64,000 bases of DNA from Danio rerio (taxonomy: Eukaryota; Chordata; Actinopteri; Cypriniformes; Danionidae): contig NC_133180.1 of the NCBI RefSeq assembly GCF_049306965.1, positions 43,695,001 to 43,759,000 on the forward strand. The letters run 5' to 3'. How positions within the stretch are numbered: the stretch's first letter is position 1; every line of letters begins with the position of its first letter. Below, in pieces: positions 11,773 through 23,603 of this stretch. A program made the translations under genes and the position numbers. A model generated the notes under the pieces. The model did not search any database and was not told the DNA's origin. It saw nothing but the letters and a program-made list of their open reading frames with translations.

Positions 11773-12256
11773 TTAAAATACTAATATCTTTTCAAGAGCC
11801 CTCCTGATTAGCGGCTTGGTGAATTTAAACTCTGGGTTTAAGCATTTCTGCAATGAGCTCTTCATGGTCACACTGAAAAAAAAGGAAAGATCAGCTAAAT
11901 GTGTTAAAATAACAGCATGAATGTGTCAATATCTCCATATAATCGTTGTTTTTGTCCTTACTCCTGTTTTCCACAAGATGGACTTGGATGGATGATTTCA
12001 AACTTCTCAATGTTCCTCAGTACAACCCTGTCCAGGCCTTTACCGACACACGAGCACCTGTTAATCTTTTTTTGCCCTGAAATCAAAATGAAGAATTGTT
12101 ATCTGCAGAACAGCATCATAAAAACTAGTATTTATCAGATACAGGCTTTGAATAAATAAATATTAAATTGTATTGAAGGGCCTAATAGGCAACTCTCACC
12201 ATGCACTTGTGTAGCAAGCAGACACGCCAGAAAAACAAAAGTGCAGCAGTCTTCAT
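11773..12256 (-). pseudogene. cxcl11-like: CXC chemokine B, CXCL11-like, one base short in exon 1
   Basis: Same layout as chemokine A. Exons on the minus strand are 12256-12200, 12076-11962 and 11872-11773. Exon 2 encodes CSCVGKG, then VVLRNIEKFEI and HPSPSC. Exon 3 encodes VTMKSSLQKCLNPEFKFT and runs straight to a TAA, so the tail exon seen in A, C and D is not used. The signal-peptide exon is one nucleotide short: from ATG 12256 the frame gives MKTAALLFFW, whereas the signal-peptide continuation FLACLLATQVHG lies in the next frame. The three exons total 272 nt instead of a multiple of three. This is either a recent pseudogene, a strain variant or an assembly error in the T/C run. Otherwise it would be a 90-aa secreted chemokine. 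Confidence 0.75.
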
Positions 12257-12360
12257 TGTTGAAGGTTTTGATGACCGTTTGAAGCCATAAACTCTGAAGA
12301 TGTTTCCCTGCTTGTAAATCAGCATCACACATGGGCACAGTTCCCAGTTACACTTTCAGC

Positions 12361-12374
12361 AGTTTCAATTTCCC
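12361..12374 (+). promoter_or_regulatory. ISRE upstream of chemokine B
   Basis: AGTTTCAATTTCCC is a perfect match to the interferon-stimulated response element consensus AGTTTCNNTTTC. It lies 105 bp before the ATG of the minus-strand chemokine B. IRF and ISGF3 factors bind such sites. This suggests that the gene was interferon-inducible. Confidence 0.6.
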
Positions 12375-12527
12375 ATTTCTTTGAAATGCTTTCACTCAAA
12401 GTGTTGGATGCTTATCAGTCTTGTGTCATTTATTTTACTGTAATTAATTTTATTTTTGTAGGATACAACTTGCATGTTGCTCTTGTCTTCCGTATAGGAA
12501 AAGCAAATACTGATGTGAAAGTTAATG

Positions 12528-12656
12528 GTTACAGTTTCCAACATTCTTTAAAGTTTATTATTTTGTGTTCAACAGAACGAAACAAAACCTTTGGAACAAT
12601 TAAAGGGGAAAGAATGATGACAGAATTTTCATTTTTAGGTGAACTATCCTTTAAAA
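12528..12656. mobile_element. Palindromic MITE, copy 2 (half)
   Basis: Contains CAACATTCTTTAAAG, TGTTCAACAGAACG, GATGACAGAATTTTCATTTT and the end GGTGAACTATCCTTTAA. This is the right half of the element described at 1786-2075. Confidence 0.6.
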
Positions 12657-12963
12657 TGTTTAAACAAAATGCAACAAGCATTCACACTCACAGATGCATT
12701 AAAATCCATGTGTATCAGTGATCAAAGTGTTTAAACGGCTATAGTGAAAACTAATATTTTGTATCACAAAGAATACTCTGATGATGGAAATTAGTGACAT
12801 CATGACATTAAAACAAAAGCAGTTTTCACTTCCCTGATTAGATTTGTCTTAAGAAGTTCATGCTTATGAGAGAAAAAACATTTTGCAAACTCATGCTGAA
12901 TAATCACCATTAAATGCTTTGCATATATGGTTTTGCCCATATAGGTAAATGTACTGTAGCAAA

Positions 12964-13960
12964 GACTCTAAATTGTTCTGGGCTATTTCAACTTAGATTT
13001 GGGTAAAATATGGACATTTTATATTTTTTACCCCAATTTAACCCAACCATTGGTCCATATTTTACCGAACCTATTATATTATAACCTGTATTGTTAAGTT
13101 TTAAGAATTTTGCTTTTCAAGCAGTCAAGCAAGATTCAGCATTACTTTTTGTAATGGTGTTTATCATTTTACTTAATTATACATTTTTATTCTACATTTT
13201 TATTTATACATTTAGATCTTTTATAGTCTTCATAAATATAGGACTAGCTTTAGCGAATCCAAGCATCTTTTGCAAATGGCCATTTCATTTTTTTTTTTTT
13301 TTTTTCAGCACAATAACATGTCCTGTGTGAAAGGTCTCTTTTCTGGCAGATCAGTTTTCTCATGAGTGTTGAAAAGACTCTCATAGTCTCAAATGAAACT
13401 CATTTACAGTGCTGTCATTGTCCCTTTCTCAATACGGCATTTGTTTACTATTCCTTTCGTAATTTATTATTTCTGTGCTTTATTTTCTCTTATATAATAA
13501 CAAGACTTTTCAATTGAATTTGATGTTTAATTTTGTTTATTTGTTGTGTTTTGTTGGGTATACTTTAAAAATTGCTGAGTTATTGTAACCTAACCCAACG
13601 TTGGTTTATTTGTTTCAATTTAACTTTAAATTACACTTTTGACTAAAAGGTTGGGTTTGTCTGTATTCGACCCAACATTGTATTTTTTTTTTTTTTTTTG
13701 AGTTTACCGTGCTTTTATTTTGTCCACAGCTTTTTTTAAAAAAAACATATTTTTAATCTAAAGCCTATACTTTAAATAATTCTGGGTTGTCCTGACCAAT
13801 GTTTGGTCAAATGTGGACAAACCCAACCTTTAGATAAATTTTTTTTTTCAGTTAAATTAAAATTTAATTAAATTAAAAATATTTTCAACCCAACTGGGTT
13901 TTTTCATATTTTACCCAGCATAACACAAGCTGTAATACAATCCAAAAATTTAAGAGTGTA
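12964..13960. mobile_element. Degenerate DNA element with GGGTT/AACCC subterminal repeats
   Basis: The left end GACTCTAAATTGTTCTGGG and the right end AATTTAAGAGTGTA are roughly inverted. The inside carries many AACCCAAC, TTGGGTT and ACCCAACC words in both directions, as do the ends of the 5.1 kb element at 18963-24088. It looks like an old, short relative of that element without coding sequence. The limits are approximate. Confidence 0.45.
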
Positions 13961-14120
13961 TCCTGACCATAGAGTGAGTCATTTCTAAGCCGAAAAATAG
14001 TAATGACTAATAACTAATATTTAAAAACATTACCAAATATATAACAAATATCTGACCAGGAACCAATAATAATAATAAAAATAATTCACTCAAGCAAAAA
14101 TTGTGAAACCTTCACAAGGT

Positions 14121-14126
14121 TTTATT
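14121..14126 (-). terminator. Poly(A) signal of chemokine C
   Basis: AATAAA on the minus strand, about 180 bp past the stop codon of chemokine C. Confidence 0.55.
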
Positions 14127-14305
14127 TGAAGATTTGGATCAGACAATAAATAAAACGATACAATCAGAATAAATAAATTAAGCTAGAGGGAAAATACATT
14201 TAATAAATTACATTGTAACACATTAAAACATCTCATATTTTTAATAAACTCCAAATTGGCCACAATCTTGACACTCGAAAATGCAGCTGAACCACTTCAT
14301 CCATT

Positions 14306-14905
14306 TTACCGAGCGTTTCTACAAAGACAACATAAACATTATTCCAATATTCAGTTTAAATATGTAAAAGAGACATTCAGGTCAAGTCTTCAGTAACAAA
14401 TGTGATGGCACTGGTAAGACTTACCGGTTATTTTTTTCAATCTTGTCAATGATCTTTTTCGTAAACTTGGACTTTGGATTTAAGCATCGTTTTCCAGCTC
14501 CATTCTTCAGCGTGGCTCTGTTCAGATACACAGTTGAGTTATTAAAGAGAATACAGATGGATGGATTTCTTCATTCTAACTATGAATTATCATTGTTCTT
14601 ACATGACTTCCATATGTCCACAGGATGGACTTGAAGGGAGAATTTCAATCTTCTCAATCAGCACTGGCTTCACCATGTTGAGTCCAGCACCAAGACACAC
14701 ACATCTCTGGCTTTTCATATGCTGCCCTGGAGGACGATATAAATAATAATGAAAATGATTCATCTTTAACAACAAAGCAAAAAAAGCTTTTTTAAAGAAT
14801 AAATAAATTAAATAAAACAACAAATATTAAAGCAAGCAAAAGGATCTTACCTTCAATAGCAACAACAGCTAAACTGACAAGAAGCAGAGCAGTAACAGTC
14901 TTCAT
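14306..14905 (-). CDS. cxcl11-like: CXC chemokine C, CXCL11-like
   Basis: Secreted CXCL9/10/11-type chemokine. Exons on the minus strand are 14905-14851, 14726-14603, 14517-14425 and 14318-14306 (55+124+93+13 nt, 94 aa), with clean splice signals and phases. The signal peptide is MKTVTALLLVSLAVVAIEG. The cysteines are C27-V-C29, C54 and C71, and there is no ELR motif. The core IATLKNGAGKRCLNPKSKF is very close to mammalian CXCL9/10/11. The C-terminal helix is basic (KKIIDKIEKNNRNAR), as usual for glycosaminoglycan binding. The length is typical of the family. Of the four chemokines here, it looks the most like a standard CXCL11. Confidence 0.92.
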
Positions 14906-14984
14906 TGTTCGGTTTCCTGATGGTCTTCTTTCACATTCCACCCTAAACCACTTTCGAATGATCAAATGTTACGACAAGAACTCA

Positions 14985-15010
14985 TTTTATATGCTTTAAA
15001 GGGATTTTCC
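14985..15010 (-). promoter_or_regulatory. Promoter of chemokine C: TATA box and NF-kB site
   Basis: TATAAAA lies at 14991-14985 on the minus strand, 80 bp before the ATG. GGGATTTTCC on the plus strand at 15001-15010 is an exact kappa-B site just upstream of it. The pair makes a compact inducible promoter. Confidence 0.6.
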
Positions 15011-15110
15011 TATGTGATGCGTTGGGCCAGGGCAGAATTTGGCCCAGTTCCATGCATGCTTCCTTTTTATATACCGTTTCTAGGAAATAAGGAGTAAGAG
15101 CAGTCCAGAT

Positions 15111-16211
15111 TAAATCTGAATGCTTTCATTATTTTGTTTGGGTTATACGTGTTATAGGGTTTAAACAAACAATACTGGGCAAAAGCAAAGTATATGTGAC
15201 CTTGTTATTTGCTTTTAATTACCCAACAATTGAATTGTTGAATCTGTAACCCATGGAATTATGTAAGACTGGTATATTTGTGGGAATAGACAAAAATACA
15301 TTGTATGGGTCAAAGTTGGAATTTTATTTTATGCCAGAAATCATTAAGTTAACATCATGTTCTATCAATATATTTGACCATTTTCTTTAGGTAAATAACA
15401 AAGCGTTTGATTTTTGTTTAATTTTTAAGTAGCTAGATGGATTGCACTTCATTTAGACAACTTTTAGGGCGATTTTCTTAGTATTTAGATTTCTTTGCAT
15501 GCTCAGATTAGATAGCTGTACAAAGCATAGATGGAAATAATGAATTTATGAATGATGTTGTCCAGGTTGACGTATTCCCTAAGCAACAAGTTAAATATAA
15601 AAGAGGAAATCATAATTTTTTAAAGGTACTGTAAAAGAAATGGGTTTAAATTCTAAAATAAATACTGTCAAAAATTAGAGTATGGTCTGTCATTTTAAAT
15701 AGTTAATGTATATACTTCATTGTTTCTCTTTAGTGTTGGATTAGCAGTCGTTCTCAACTGTGTTGACTTATTAAAGTTGAAGAATGTCATTCTATGATAG
15801 ACTTAAAACAGTAACTCATATACAATTCTAATACACTACACAGATATTTAATAGTATTTGAACTAATATTAACTGACCAATAAACATTAATCTTCATACT
15901 ACAGTATATTACAGAACAGTAAGTTTGTCCCGTTCCTTCAAATTGCATACTTAGTAACATGACTGTGATGGCCTTCTGCGCATTCACTTACTGCAAACAA
16001 AGGTCTTTTCTCATAAACTGCACACACTGTGTTGTGTGTGTATGATAAGATTGTTAGGTCTTCTCTTTTTTTTTTTTTTTTTTTTATGGAGGCAGATTTT
16101 CTGGCAAATTGATTGTACTATTCAGCTAAGGGTTCAGGTCACATTTTATATTCTCATTTTTCGTATTGAAAGTTATATTTTTTTATGAATGTGACCATGA
16201 CAATATCTGTA
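15111..16211. other. Intergenic DNA, nothing recognised
   Basis: AT-rich sequence with one long T tract near 16065-16085. No gene or clear repeat seen. Confidence 0.35.
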
Positions 16212-16223
16212 TTGTAGGCTGTT

Positions 16224-16562
16224 CATTCATCCATTTTCTTTTTGGCTTAGTTCTTTATTAATCAGGGGTTGCCACAGCGAAATGAACTGCCAAATTATCC
16301 AGCATATATCATACGCAGCGTATGCCCTTCCAGCCGCAAGCCAACACTGAGAAACACACATACACATACACTTCAGACAGTTCACCCATAGAGCATGTCT
16401 TTGGACTGTGGGGAAAATTGGAGCACCAAGATGAAACTCACGTGAACACAGGGAGACCATGCAAACTCCACACAGAAATACCAACTGACCCAGCCGGGGC
16501 TTGAACAAGCAACCTTCTTGCTGTGAGGCGATTGTGCTAACCACTGCACCACTGTGACACCC
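16224..16562 (-). mobile_element. DANA SINE with 12-bp target duplication
   Basis: Full-length copy on the minus strand. The tail reads CATTCATCCATTTTCTTTTT with TTTATTAATCAGGGGTTGCC, and the head ends in CCACTGCACCACTGTGACACCC. TTGTAGGCTGTT is repeated exactly at 16212-16223 and 16563-16574, which fixes both ends. Confidence 0.9.
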
Positions 16563-16611
16563 TTGTAGGCTGTTGTTGTAGAAAATTAGACTAGACTGCA
16601 AAATGACAGAA

Positions 16612-16715
16612 CTTAAATGGATAATTTACCCACATGTGAGTTTTTTTTTTTACTCACCATTCACTCATCTTCGAATTGTTCCAAACTTTAAAAAGTTTCT
16701 TTCTTTCTGATGACA
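16612..16715. mobile_element. Palindromic MITE, copy 3 (half)
   Basis: Starts ATGGATAATTTACCCACA and continues with TTACTCACCATTCACTCATC, TTGTTCCAAAC and TTTCTTTCTTTCTGATGACA. This is a truncated left half of the family at 1786-2075. Confidence 0.5.
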
Positions 16716-17156
16716 CGGCCGTGGTTGGACTTATGGTCAATGTAAAAGAGGAGCTAGAGAGGGCCTACTTTAAACACATAGAACATCAGTATGTGATGCA
16801 AGGAGTGTTTAGTCACGAAATGCTTTGAAAACTAAGGAACTTATTATCAGGGGTGGCTCTAAGCAATTCCAGCCTAAGGGCCCAAGTCCTGAAATGCAAT
16901 CTTTCTACCTTTATTTTAAAATATATTTATATAGCTGTTTTTTACATTATTTATATAGCGACATTTTACATTAATGCAAGCTGTACATTTCAAATGATTA
17001 TTTATCTTAAAATGAATTTACAGCTAAAAGATAATACATTTTTTTTTAATAAATTTGACTGCTGGGATGCTCCTTCCTGGTAGTAGATACAGAGTACCCA
17101 CAGCAAAAACAAATAATTTTAAGAAATCCTTTATACCGTCTGCTATTGCCATATTG

Positions 17157-17347
17157 CAGGGGTGTCAAACTCAATTCCTGGAGGGCCGAAGCCATGCACA
17201 GTTTAGTTCCAACCCTGCTCCAACACACTTACCTGTAGGTTTCAAACAAGCCTGAAGGACTCAATTAGATTGATCAGGTGTGTTTAATTAGGGTTGGAAC
17301 TAAACTGTGCAGAGCTGCGTTCCTTTTGGAACTGAGTTTGACACCTG
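17157..17347. mobile_element. hAT-type MITE with target duplication
   Basis: Ends are CAGGGGTGTCAAACTCAATT and AACTGAGTTTGACACCTG, inverted to each other. TGCCATATTG occurs exactly at both flanks (17147-17156 and 17348-17357). If the last two bases of the right end are counted inside the element, this is the 8-bp duplication usual for hAT. The centre is itself palindromic (GTTTAGTTCCAACCCT against AGGGTTGGAACTAAAC). Preservation is good, so it is fairly young. Confidence 0.8.
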
Positions 17348-17558
17348 TGCCATATTGAATAAATGACCATAAAGTAATTTGTATGTTAATTTGTAGTTTC
17401 ATAGCTAGGGTTGTGTGTTGGTAATCTGTGGTGTAGGAAGCCTTGTGTTTGTGCTATGTGTTTGTGTTTTGTATTTGTGATGTTTGGGAGGCCATAAACG
17501 AATTTTACACGTGTGGACAACAAATCCAATTGTAATTCATTCTTCAGCAAAAAAGATT

Positions 17559-17943
17559 CAATCATTCATTCTTTTATATTCTTTTGGGCTTAGTCCCTTT
17601 ATTAATCCGAGGTCGCCACAGCGGAATGAACCGCCAACTTATCTAGCATATGTTTTACACAGCAAATGCCCTTCCAGCTACAACCCATCACTGGGAAACA
17701 TCCATACACTCATACACACACACACACATACACACACACACTAGACAATTTAGCCTATCCAACTCTATACCACATGTTTTTGGACTGTGGGATTAACCGG
17801 AGCACCCGGAGGAAACCCACGCCAACATGGGTAGAACATGCAAACTCCACACAGAAACGCCAACTGACCCAGCCAAGGCTCAAGCCAGCGACCTTCTTGC
17901 TGTGAGGCGATTGTGCTACCCACTGCACCACTGTGCTGCCCCC
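17559..17943 (-). mobile_element. DANA SINE, full length, with (CA)n expansion
   Basis: Minus-strand copy with tail CTTAGTCCCTTTATTAATCC and head GTGCTACCCACTGCACCACT. The ACAC block within the core is expanded (about 17714-17740). AAAAAGA-like sequence flanks both ends. Confidence 0.85.
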
Positions 17944-17994
17944 AAAAAGAAGATTTAGAAAAAAATGTTGAAAAACTGTATCAATGGCCACCAG

Positions 17995-18095
17995 TTTTAA
18001 GTATTCTTTAAAACATATTCTTTTTTTTTCAACAGAAGAAAAACAAACAGATTTGGAACAAGTTGAGAGTAAGTAAATGATGACAGAATTTTTAT
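17995..18095. mobile_element. Palindromic MITE, copy 4 (half)
   Basis: Contains TTCAACAGAAGAAAAACAAA, TTTGGAACAAGTTGAGAG and AAATGATGACAGAATTTTTA. Right half of the family described at 1786-2075. Confidence 0.55.
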
Positions 18096-18256
18096 ATTAC
18101 AACCCGTTTAAATTATAGACAAATATGTCCTTTTTTGTAATAGTTACTTGACAATCTGCCAGGTCCGTGTAATTAATCATAATGTTATAATAATTGTTTA
18201 ATACTAAACATCAGAAGTAAACAAATCACTAAACCAGCAGGAATTATAAAACTATA

Positions 18257-18262
18257 TTTATT
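18257..18262 (-). terminator. Poly(A) signal of chemokine D
   Basis: AATAAA on the minus strand, about 320 bp after the stop. A second AATAAA overlaps the end of the coding region at 18593-18588 but is too early to be the main one. Confidence 0.4.
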
Positions 18263-18582
18263 GTTTTAATGGGCACAGCATACACACAATTAATGGATTA
18301 GGATAATACTTTCTATAAAAACGAACTGGTGAAAATAGTAAAAAATGTTGTAATTGTGGACACAGTGCTTTCTTAATTAAGATTACTGACATAAAACATT
18401 CATTGGCAATAGGTCAGACCAATTACATATACATATACCATATCTCAACAGTTGAATCATACAAATGTTTAAAGATCACAAAACATAAAAAGAAAGGGAA
18501 ACACATCTGAGTGTAAATGTCTTTAAAATCATATGTTGTGACATCACGCGGAGGAGGGAAAAATCACATGACATCTCTTCGG

Positions 18583-21500
18583 TCAAACTTTATTCTTCTC
18601 CTTTTTTCCTCTGTTCCTTTGGTTTTGCTTTTTCCCCCTATGTTTGAAAACACAATGACAAAATATTAGTCATATTGTAAACGCAATACACAGACAAGCT
18701 ATTTTTATACAAGCAGAACATTCAGCAATAAGGCATATCTCACCATCTGCCCTTCAGTAGCCTCTGTCCTTGTTTCCCGTTAGGATCCAAACACACCTTT
18801 GACCTCTTTCTGCTTCCCTTTCCTTTTGTTTTTCCCCTCCCTTCCACGACCGTCAATCTATAAGATCAGCAGGAGAAAAAGGCAGACGCAAAGCTCATTT
18901 GGAAGTGCAATAGTTCACTAAGTTACAAAATAAATCTCTAGACAGAATAATGATTCAATATTACACTCTAAAAAATGCTGGGTTGGTTTTTTAACCCAAA
19001 TGCTGGGTTGAGACTGCTGGGTAACAAAATTGGGTTGATTCAACCCAATTTGGGTTGAAAATCGATCTTTATCTATAACCCAGCAGTGCTGGGTTGGGAA
19101 CGCGGACGTGAAAGAGAGCACGCACGTCACGTCAACATGCAGGGACATCAACGTGAGAAACCGCCATTTTCTTTGCGCTGTCTTTGAGGGGAAGCGAGTG
19201 AAATTCTGTGTGAGACGTAAGTTATTTAGTGTGTTTTTAACAATTTTCATAAGAAATAACACACTTAGTTTACTTAGTATAATATACACGCGCTTTTTTT
19301 TCTGTTTCTCCGCCTGATGGCCGACTTGTTGCTCCGCCTCACGCTGACCTGTGCTCGCCTTATGGCTGAACTGTTGCTCCGAGTCCGCCTGACGAGCCAC
19401 CTGTTTGTCCGGATCTGTTTCTCCGCCTAACGGCGACGTGTTTCTCCGGACCTGTTTCTCCGGACCTGTTTCTCCGCCTAACGGCGACCTGTTTCTCCGG
19501 ACCTGTTTCTCCGCCTAACGCCCGAGCTGTTGCTCCGCCTAACTCCTGACCTGTGCTCGCCTCACGCCCGACATGTTGCTCCACCTCACGCCCAGCCTGT
19601 TGATCGGTGGACGGGTAAGCGCGCATGGCATCGGAAGGAGCTCGAAAAGTATAAGGTAACTAATGAAACTAACGTGAAGCATGTTTGATGACCACTTTAT
19701 AAACACAACACCTAGGATAATTTAGGAGCTTTTTATTGTAATAAAATACCTTTTGAATGACACAGATTTTTATGTTGGCTAGGTGATGACAGTAAGTAAC
19801 GTTACTGTGATTTGTGATCTTTCTGGGGTGTTAACTGTAAAGCAGTAAGTAGTATTTTTACTATTGTATTTCTTAAGTTTGTTCATGGATTTTTGTGACA
19901 ATACTTTGATGCATAAGTGTTGAATTCAGCTTCTAACAATGTTTTTTTTTTTTATCAAAATATATACAATAATTGTCCTGCTCTGCATGTACATTTTGTT
20001 TAGCTGTACATCTGTACATTGAATAGCAAATGTTATTAATTTACTATGAGCATTTTACATTCTAGACGTGATTTGAGCTATCTTTAATTAATCCTGTATG
20101 TAAGGGTCGTTTCATGCTAACGGAAATGTCTGAGCTAAGACTAATTCCAACCTAATCATCTTCGACTGCAAAAAGAAAAAGTTTGACCACCGTTTTATGT
20201 GACACCCTGGATAATTATTATCATTTAGGAGTATTTTTGTGATATAGTGACTTTTGGCTAACATGATCTTTTTTCACTTAATTTTGCTTAAACGCTTTTA
20301 TCTGTTATTCTTTTTCAGATGGATAATTGCGTGAAAATCAAACTAAAAGAATGCAATCTTGAGGAGTTAATCCCCACATTTGAAGGTATGTAATAATATT
20401 TTACTTGGTTCATTGTAATCATTAGGGCTGCCCTTGTCTAAACATTTGTCTGGTTGACTTGTGATGTTCATTTGAAGCATTAGTTGAATAATTACAGATT
20501 TATTAATAAACCATTTATTCATTAATTCATTTTCTTTTTGACTCAGTCCCTTTATTAATCTGGGGTCGCCACAGCGGAATGAACCGCCAACTTATCCAGC
20601 ATATTTTTTACACAGCGGATTCATGCAGCATACATTGACCTTGCCAGTGTGGACTTTTTTCTGCAACTAGTGGGTAGCACATTCGCCTCATAGCAACAAG
20701 GTCACTTGATCGATCCTTGGCTGGGTCAATAGGCCTTTCTGTGTGGAGTTTGCATGTTCTCCCCGTGTTCGCGTGGGTTTCCTCCAGGTGCCCCGGTTTC
20801 CAAAGACGTGGTAAAGGTGAATTAAGTAGACTAAATTGTCAATGGTGTATGTGTGTGAATGAGTATTTGTTTCCCAGTGATGGGTTGCAGCTGAAAGGGC
20901 ATTCGCTGCATAAAACTTATGCTGGATATGTTGGTGGTTCATTCCATTGTGGTTACCCCAGATTAATAAAGCGACAAAGCTAAAAAGAAAATGAATGAAT
21001 GAATAATAAATTTTTAGTTGACTAATGGTTATTCAATTATTAGGGGGCAGCCCTAGTAATCATTAGCCACTTCAACACTTTAAACTGAGAGATTGAACTC
21101 TAATGCCAATTTGTTTTTGTCTGGTTATTTTTTAAAATCTGCTGTTCATGCAACCAGTGACATTCTCTTGTTTGATTTTTAGCACAGGAGCGAACCTTTC
21201 CTCGTTTTTAGGTCAATTTGAATACAATTCAGAGGGTAAGGATTCAATTAAAGGTTTCTCGATGCATAATGATGCATTTAATGCATAATGATTGTCTTAG
21301 TTATTTTATTAACAATGAAAATGTTATTTTTATGTTTGTTATTAGGGTGGCATGGGGGCGCAGTGGGTAGTGCTGTCGCCTCACAGCAAGATGGTTGCTG
21401 GTTTGAGCCTTGGATGGGTTTCCCCTCCACAGTCCAATGACATGCGGTGTAGCTGAATTGGGTAAGCTGAATTGTCCATAGTGTGTGTGTAAATGAGAGT

Positions 21501-23570
21501 GTGATGGGTTGCAGTTGAAAGGGCATCTGCTGCGTAAAACATAAAAAGATGTCACCCAAGATGTTCATGTCATTCTTTCTTCAGTCAGAAAGATTTTTTT
21601 TTTAGGAAAATATTTCAGCAATTTTATCCATCTTGGACTGAGATTGTGCCTCATTTTTGAAGTTTTTAAAGAAAATTTAAATGCGGCTTCAAATTATACA
21701 AATACGGTTGCAAACAGTCCCAGCTCAGGAAGAAGGGTCTTATCTATTCTCATTAAGAAAACACAATTAAATACTTAATAATTTCAAATGCTCATCTTGC
21801 CTTACTATTACTTATTAAAAAAAGTTCCTTAGGCAAACCTGTTGTTGCATTGTCATCTTCACTCGGGCCAAAAAATTGCAGCATGGTGCCATGGTCAGTG
21901 GTTAACTAATGCAAACACTGGCTGATAGCTTGGTGTGTTATGGCCTTAATTGCTTCTAAAGGTATTTTAGGTGTTCTAAAGTTAACTCTAAAGATATTTA
22001 ACTTTTACACTTTTGAGTTTTTAATAAATCTTACTTCTATTTATTTTTTCAGATTGGGACCAATATTGCTGAGTATCTTCATCCATTGAATTCAAGAATC
22101 TATTGAGTTTCCTCATGTTCTCATCCTTGGAGACCACCACTTCTTTCAAGCCTTTGCTCACGTGCTGTGCTATTTATTATTGCAAAGTACATTACTTGCC
22201 AAAGTGGACGTTTGCTATAAAGCATTCTACATCTTTGGTGTGAACTACCCCAAGCAGTGTTCCCTGGTGTGGCAGACTGTGGTTTATGGACATCCTGGGG
22301 AGGAGACACTAGCAGTAAGGGTTCTGCTAGCATTAATTTTTGCTGACAAACAGTAATAATTAATACTGTGACCTCACTGCTTCCTTGGATTCTGTGTTCT
22401 TTAACTTGTACTTTGGATTGTGGGGGAAAAGGAGCACCCAGAGAAAACCCACACGAACACGGGGAAAACATGCAAACTCCACACAGAAACACCAACTGAC
22501 CCAGCTGAGGCTTAAACCACCGACCTTGTTGCTGTGAGGCAATCGTACTACCCACTGTGCCACCATGACACCCATTTCTAAAGAATAGTTTTAATAACTC
22601 ATTTCTAATAACTGATTTCTTTTCTCTTTGCTATGATGACGGCACATAATAATGGACTCGATATTTTTTAAGACACTCTACACTGCAGTTACATTGCAAC
22701 TAATGTTTCTTACAGACTCTTTTATATCTCAGGATTGATGTTTGCACATGATTGTTCGAGTAAAAGTTAAAAAAAGTTTTCCTATTTCAAATTTGTTTTA
22801 AAATGCTTCCATCCTCAGGTTTCATTTTAACTTTTATATCTGTTTTTTCTTCAAAACTGCATTTACATTGAACTTGATCATCCTTACTGATGATTGCTTT
22901 ATAGCTCATATATTGATGTTTGCACATAATTGTTAAAGGGAAAGTTATAAAATGTTTTCTTATTTTTTCTTAATATAAAATTTGTATTTTCTTAGTTTTT
23001 ATTGTTTGTTTTGTTTTTTCAAGCTGTTTGATGCCTTTTCATTATTACTTTCACATATTTTTTTCTGCATTGCAGTTGATGATTTATATGAGAATATGTT
23101 GATGTTTGTGCTCAAATTACTTTCTGACTTCAGTCATTTAGATGCATTTTCATTATTACTTCCTTATACTATTGTTTTTCTCTACTCTGCAATAACATTG
23201 CAATTGCCTTACTGATGATTCCTGATTTATAAATGATGCAAATGTTTTTGAATGTATTTCAAATATGCATTTTCTTAAGGTAATTTGTCTGATTTCAGTC
23301 TGATGCATTGTTACTGAACTTTAGTCAGTGTTTCTGTGATACAGTTTGATAAATTTTCACAGAAATCGTCTTAACCCTTTAACAACCCTTTCAAGAAAAA
23401 AAAATTGGATTGCATTTCTCAACTGCTAATGTCGCTATTGAACACAATCAGTACATTTTAACACATGTTATAATTTCTAAAATATCAACCTCTACCAAAT
23501 GATTGATATGTATGTTTATGGTAAAAGTACCAGAATTATGAAAAATCTGAAAAATTATGTGTAAGACCAA

Positions 23571-23603
<33 letters not shown>

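Noticed and set aside
18918-19626. 160- and 88-codon minus-strand open frames
   Set aside because: They cover the transposon end and the minisatellite; unit lengths are not multiples of three and no domain is visible.
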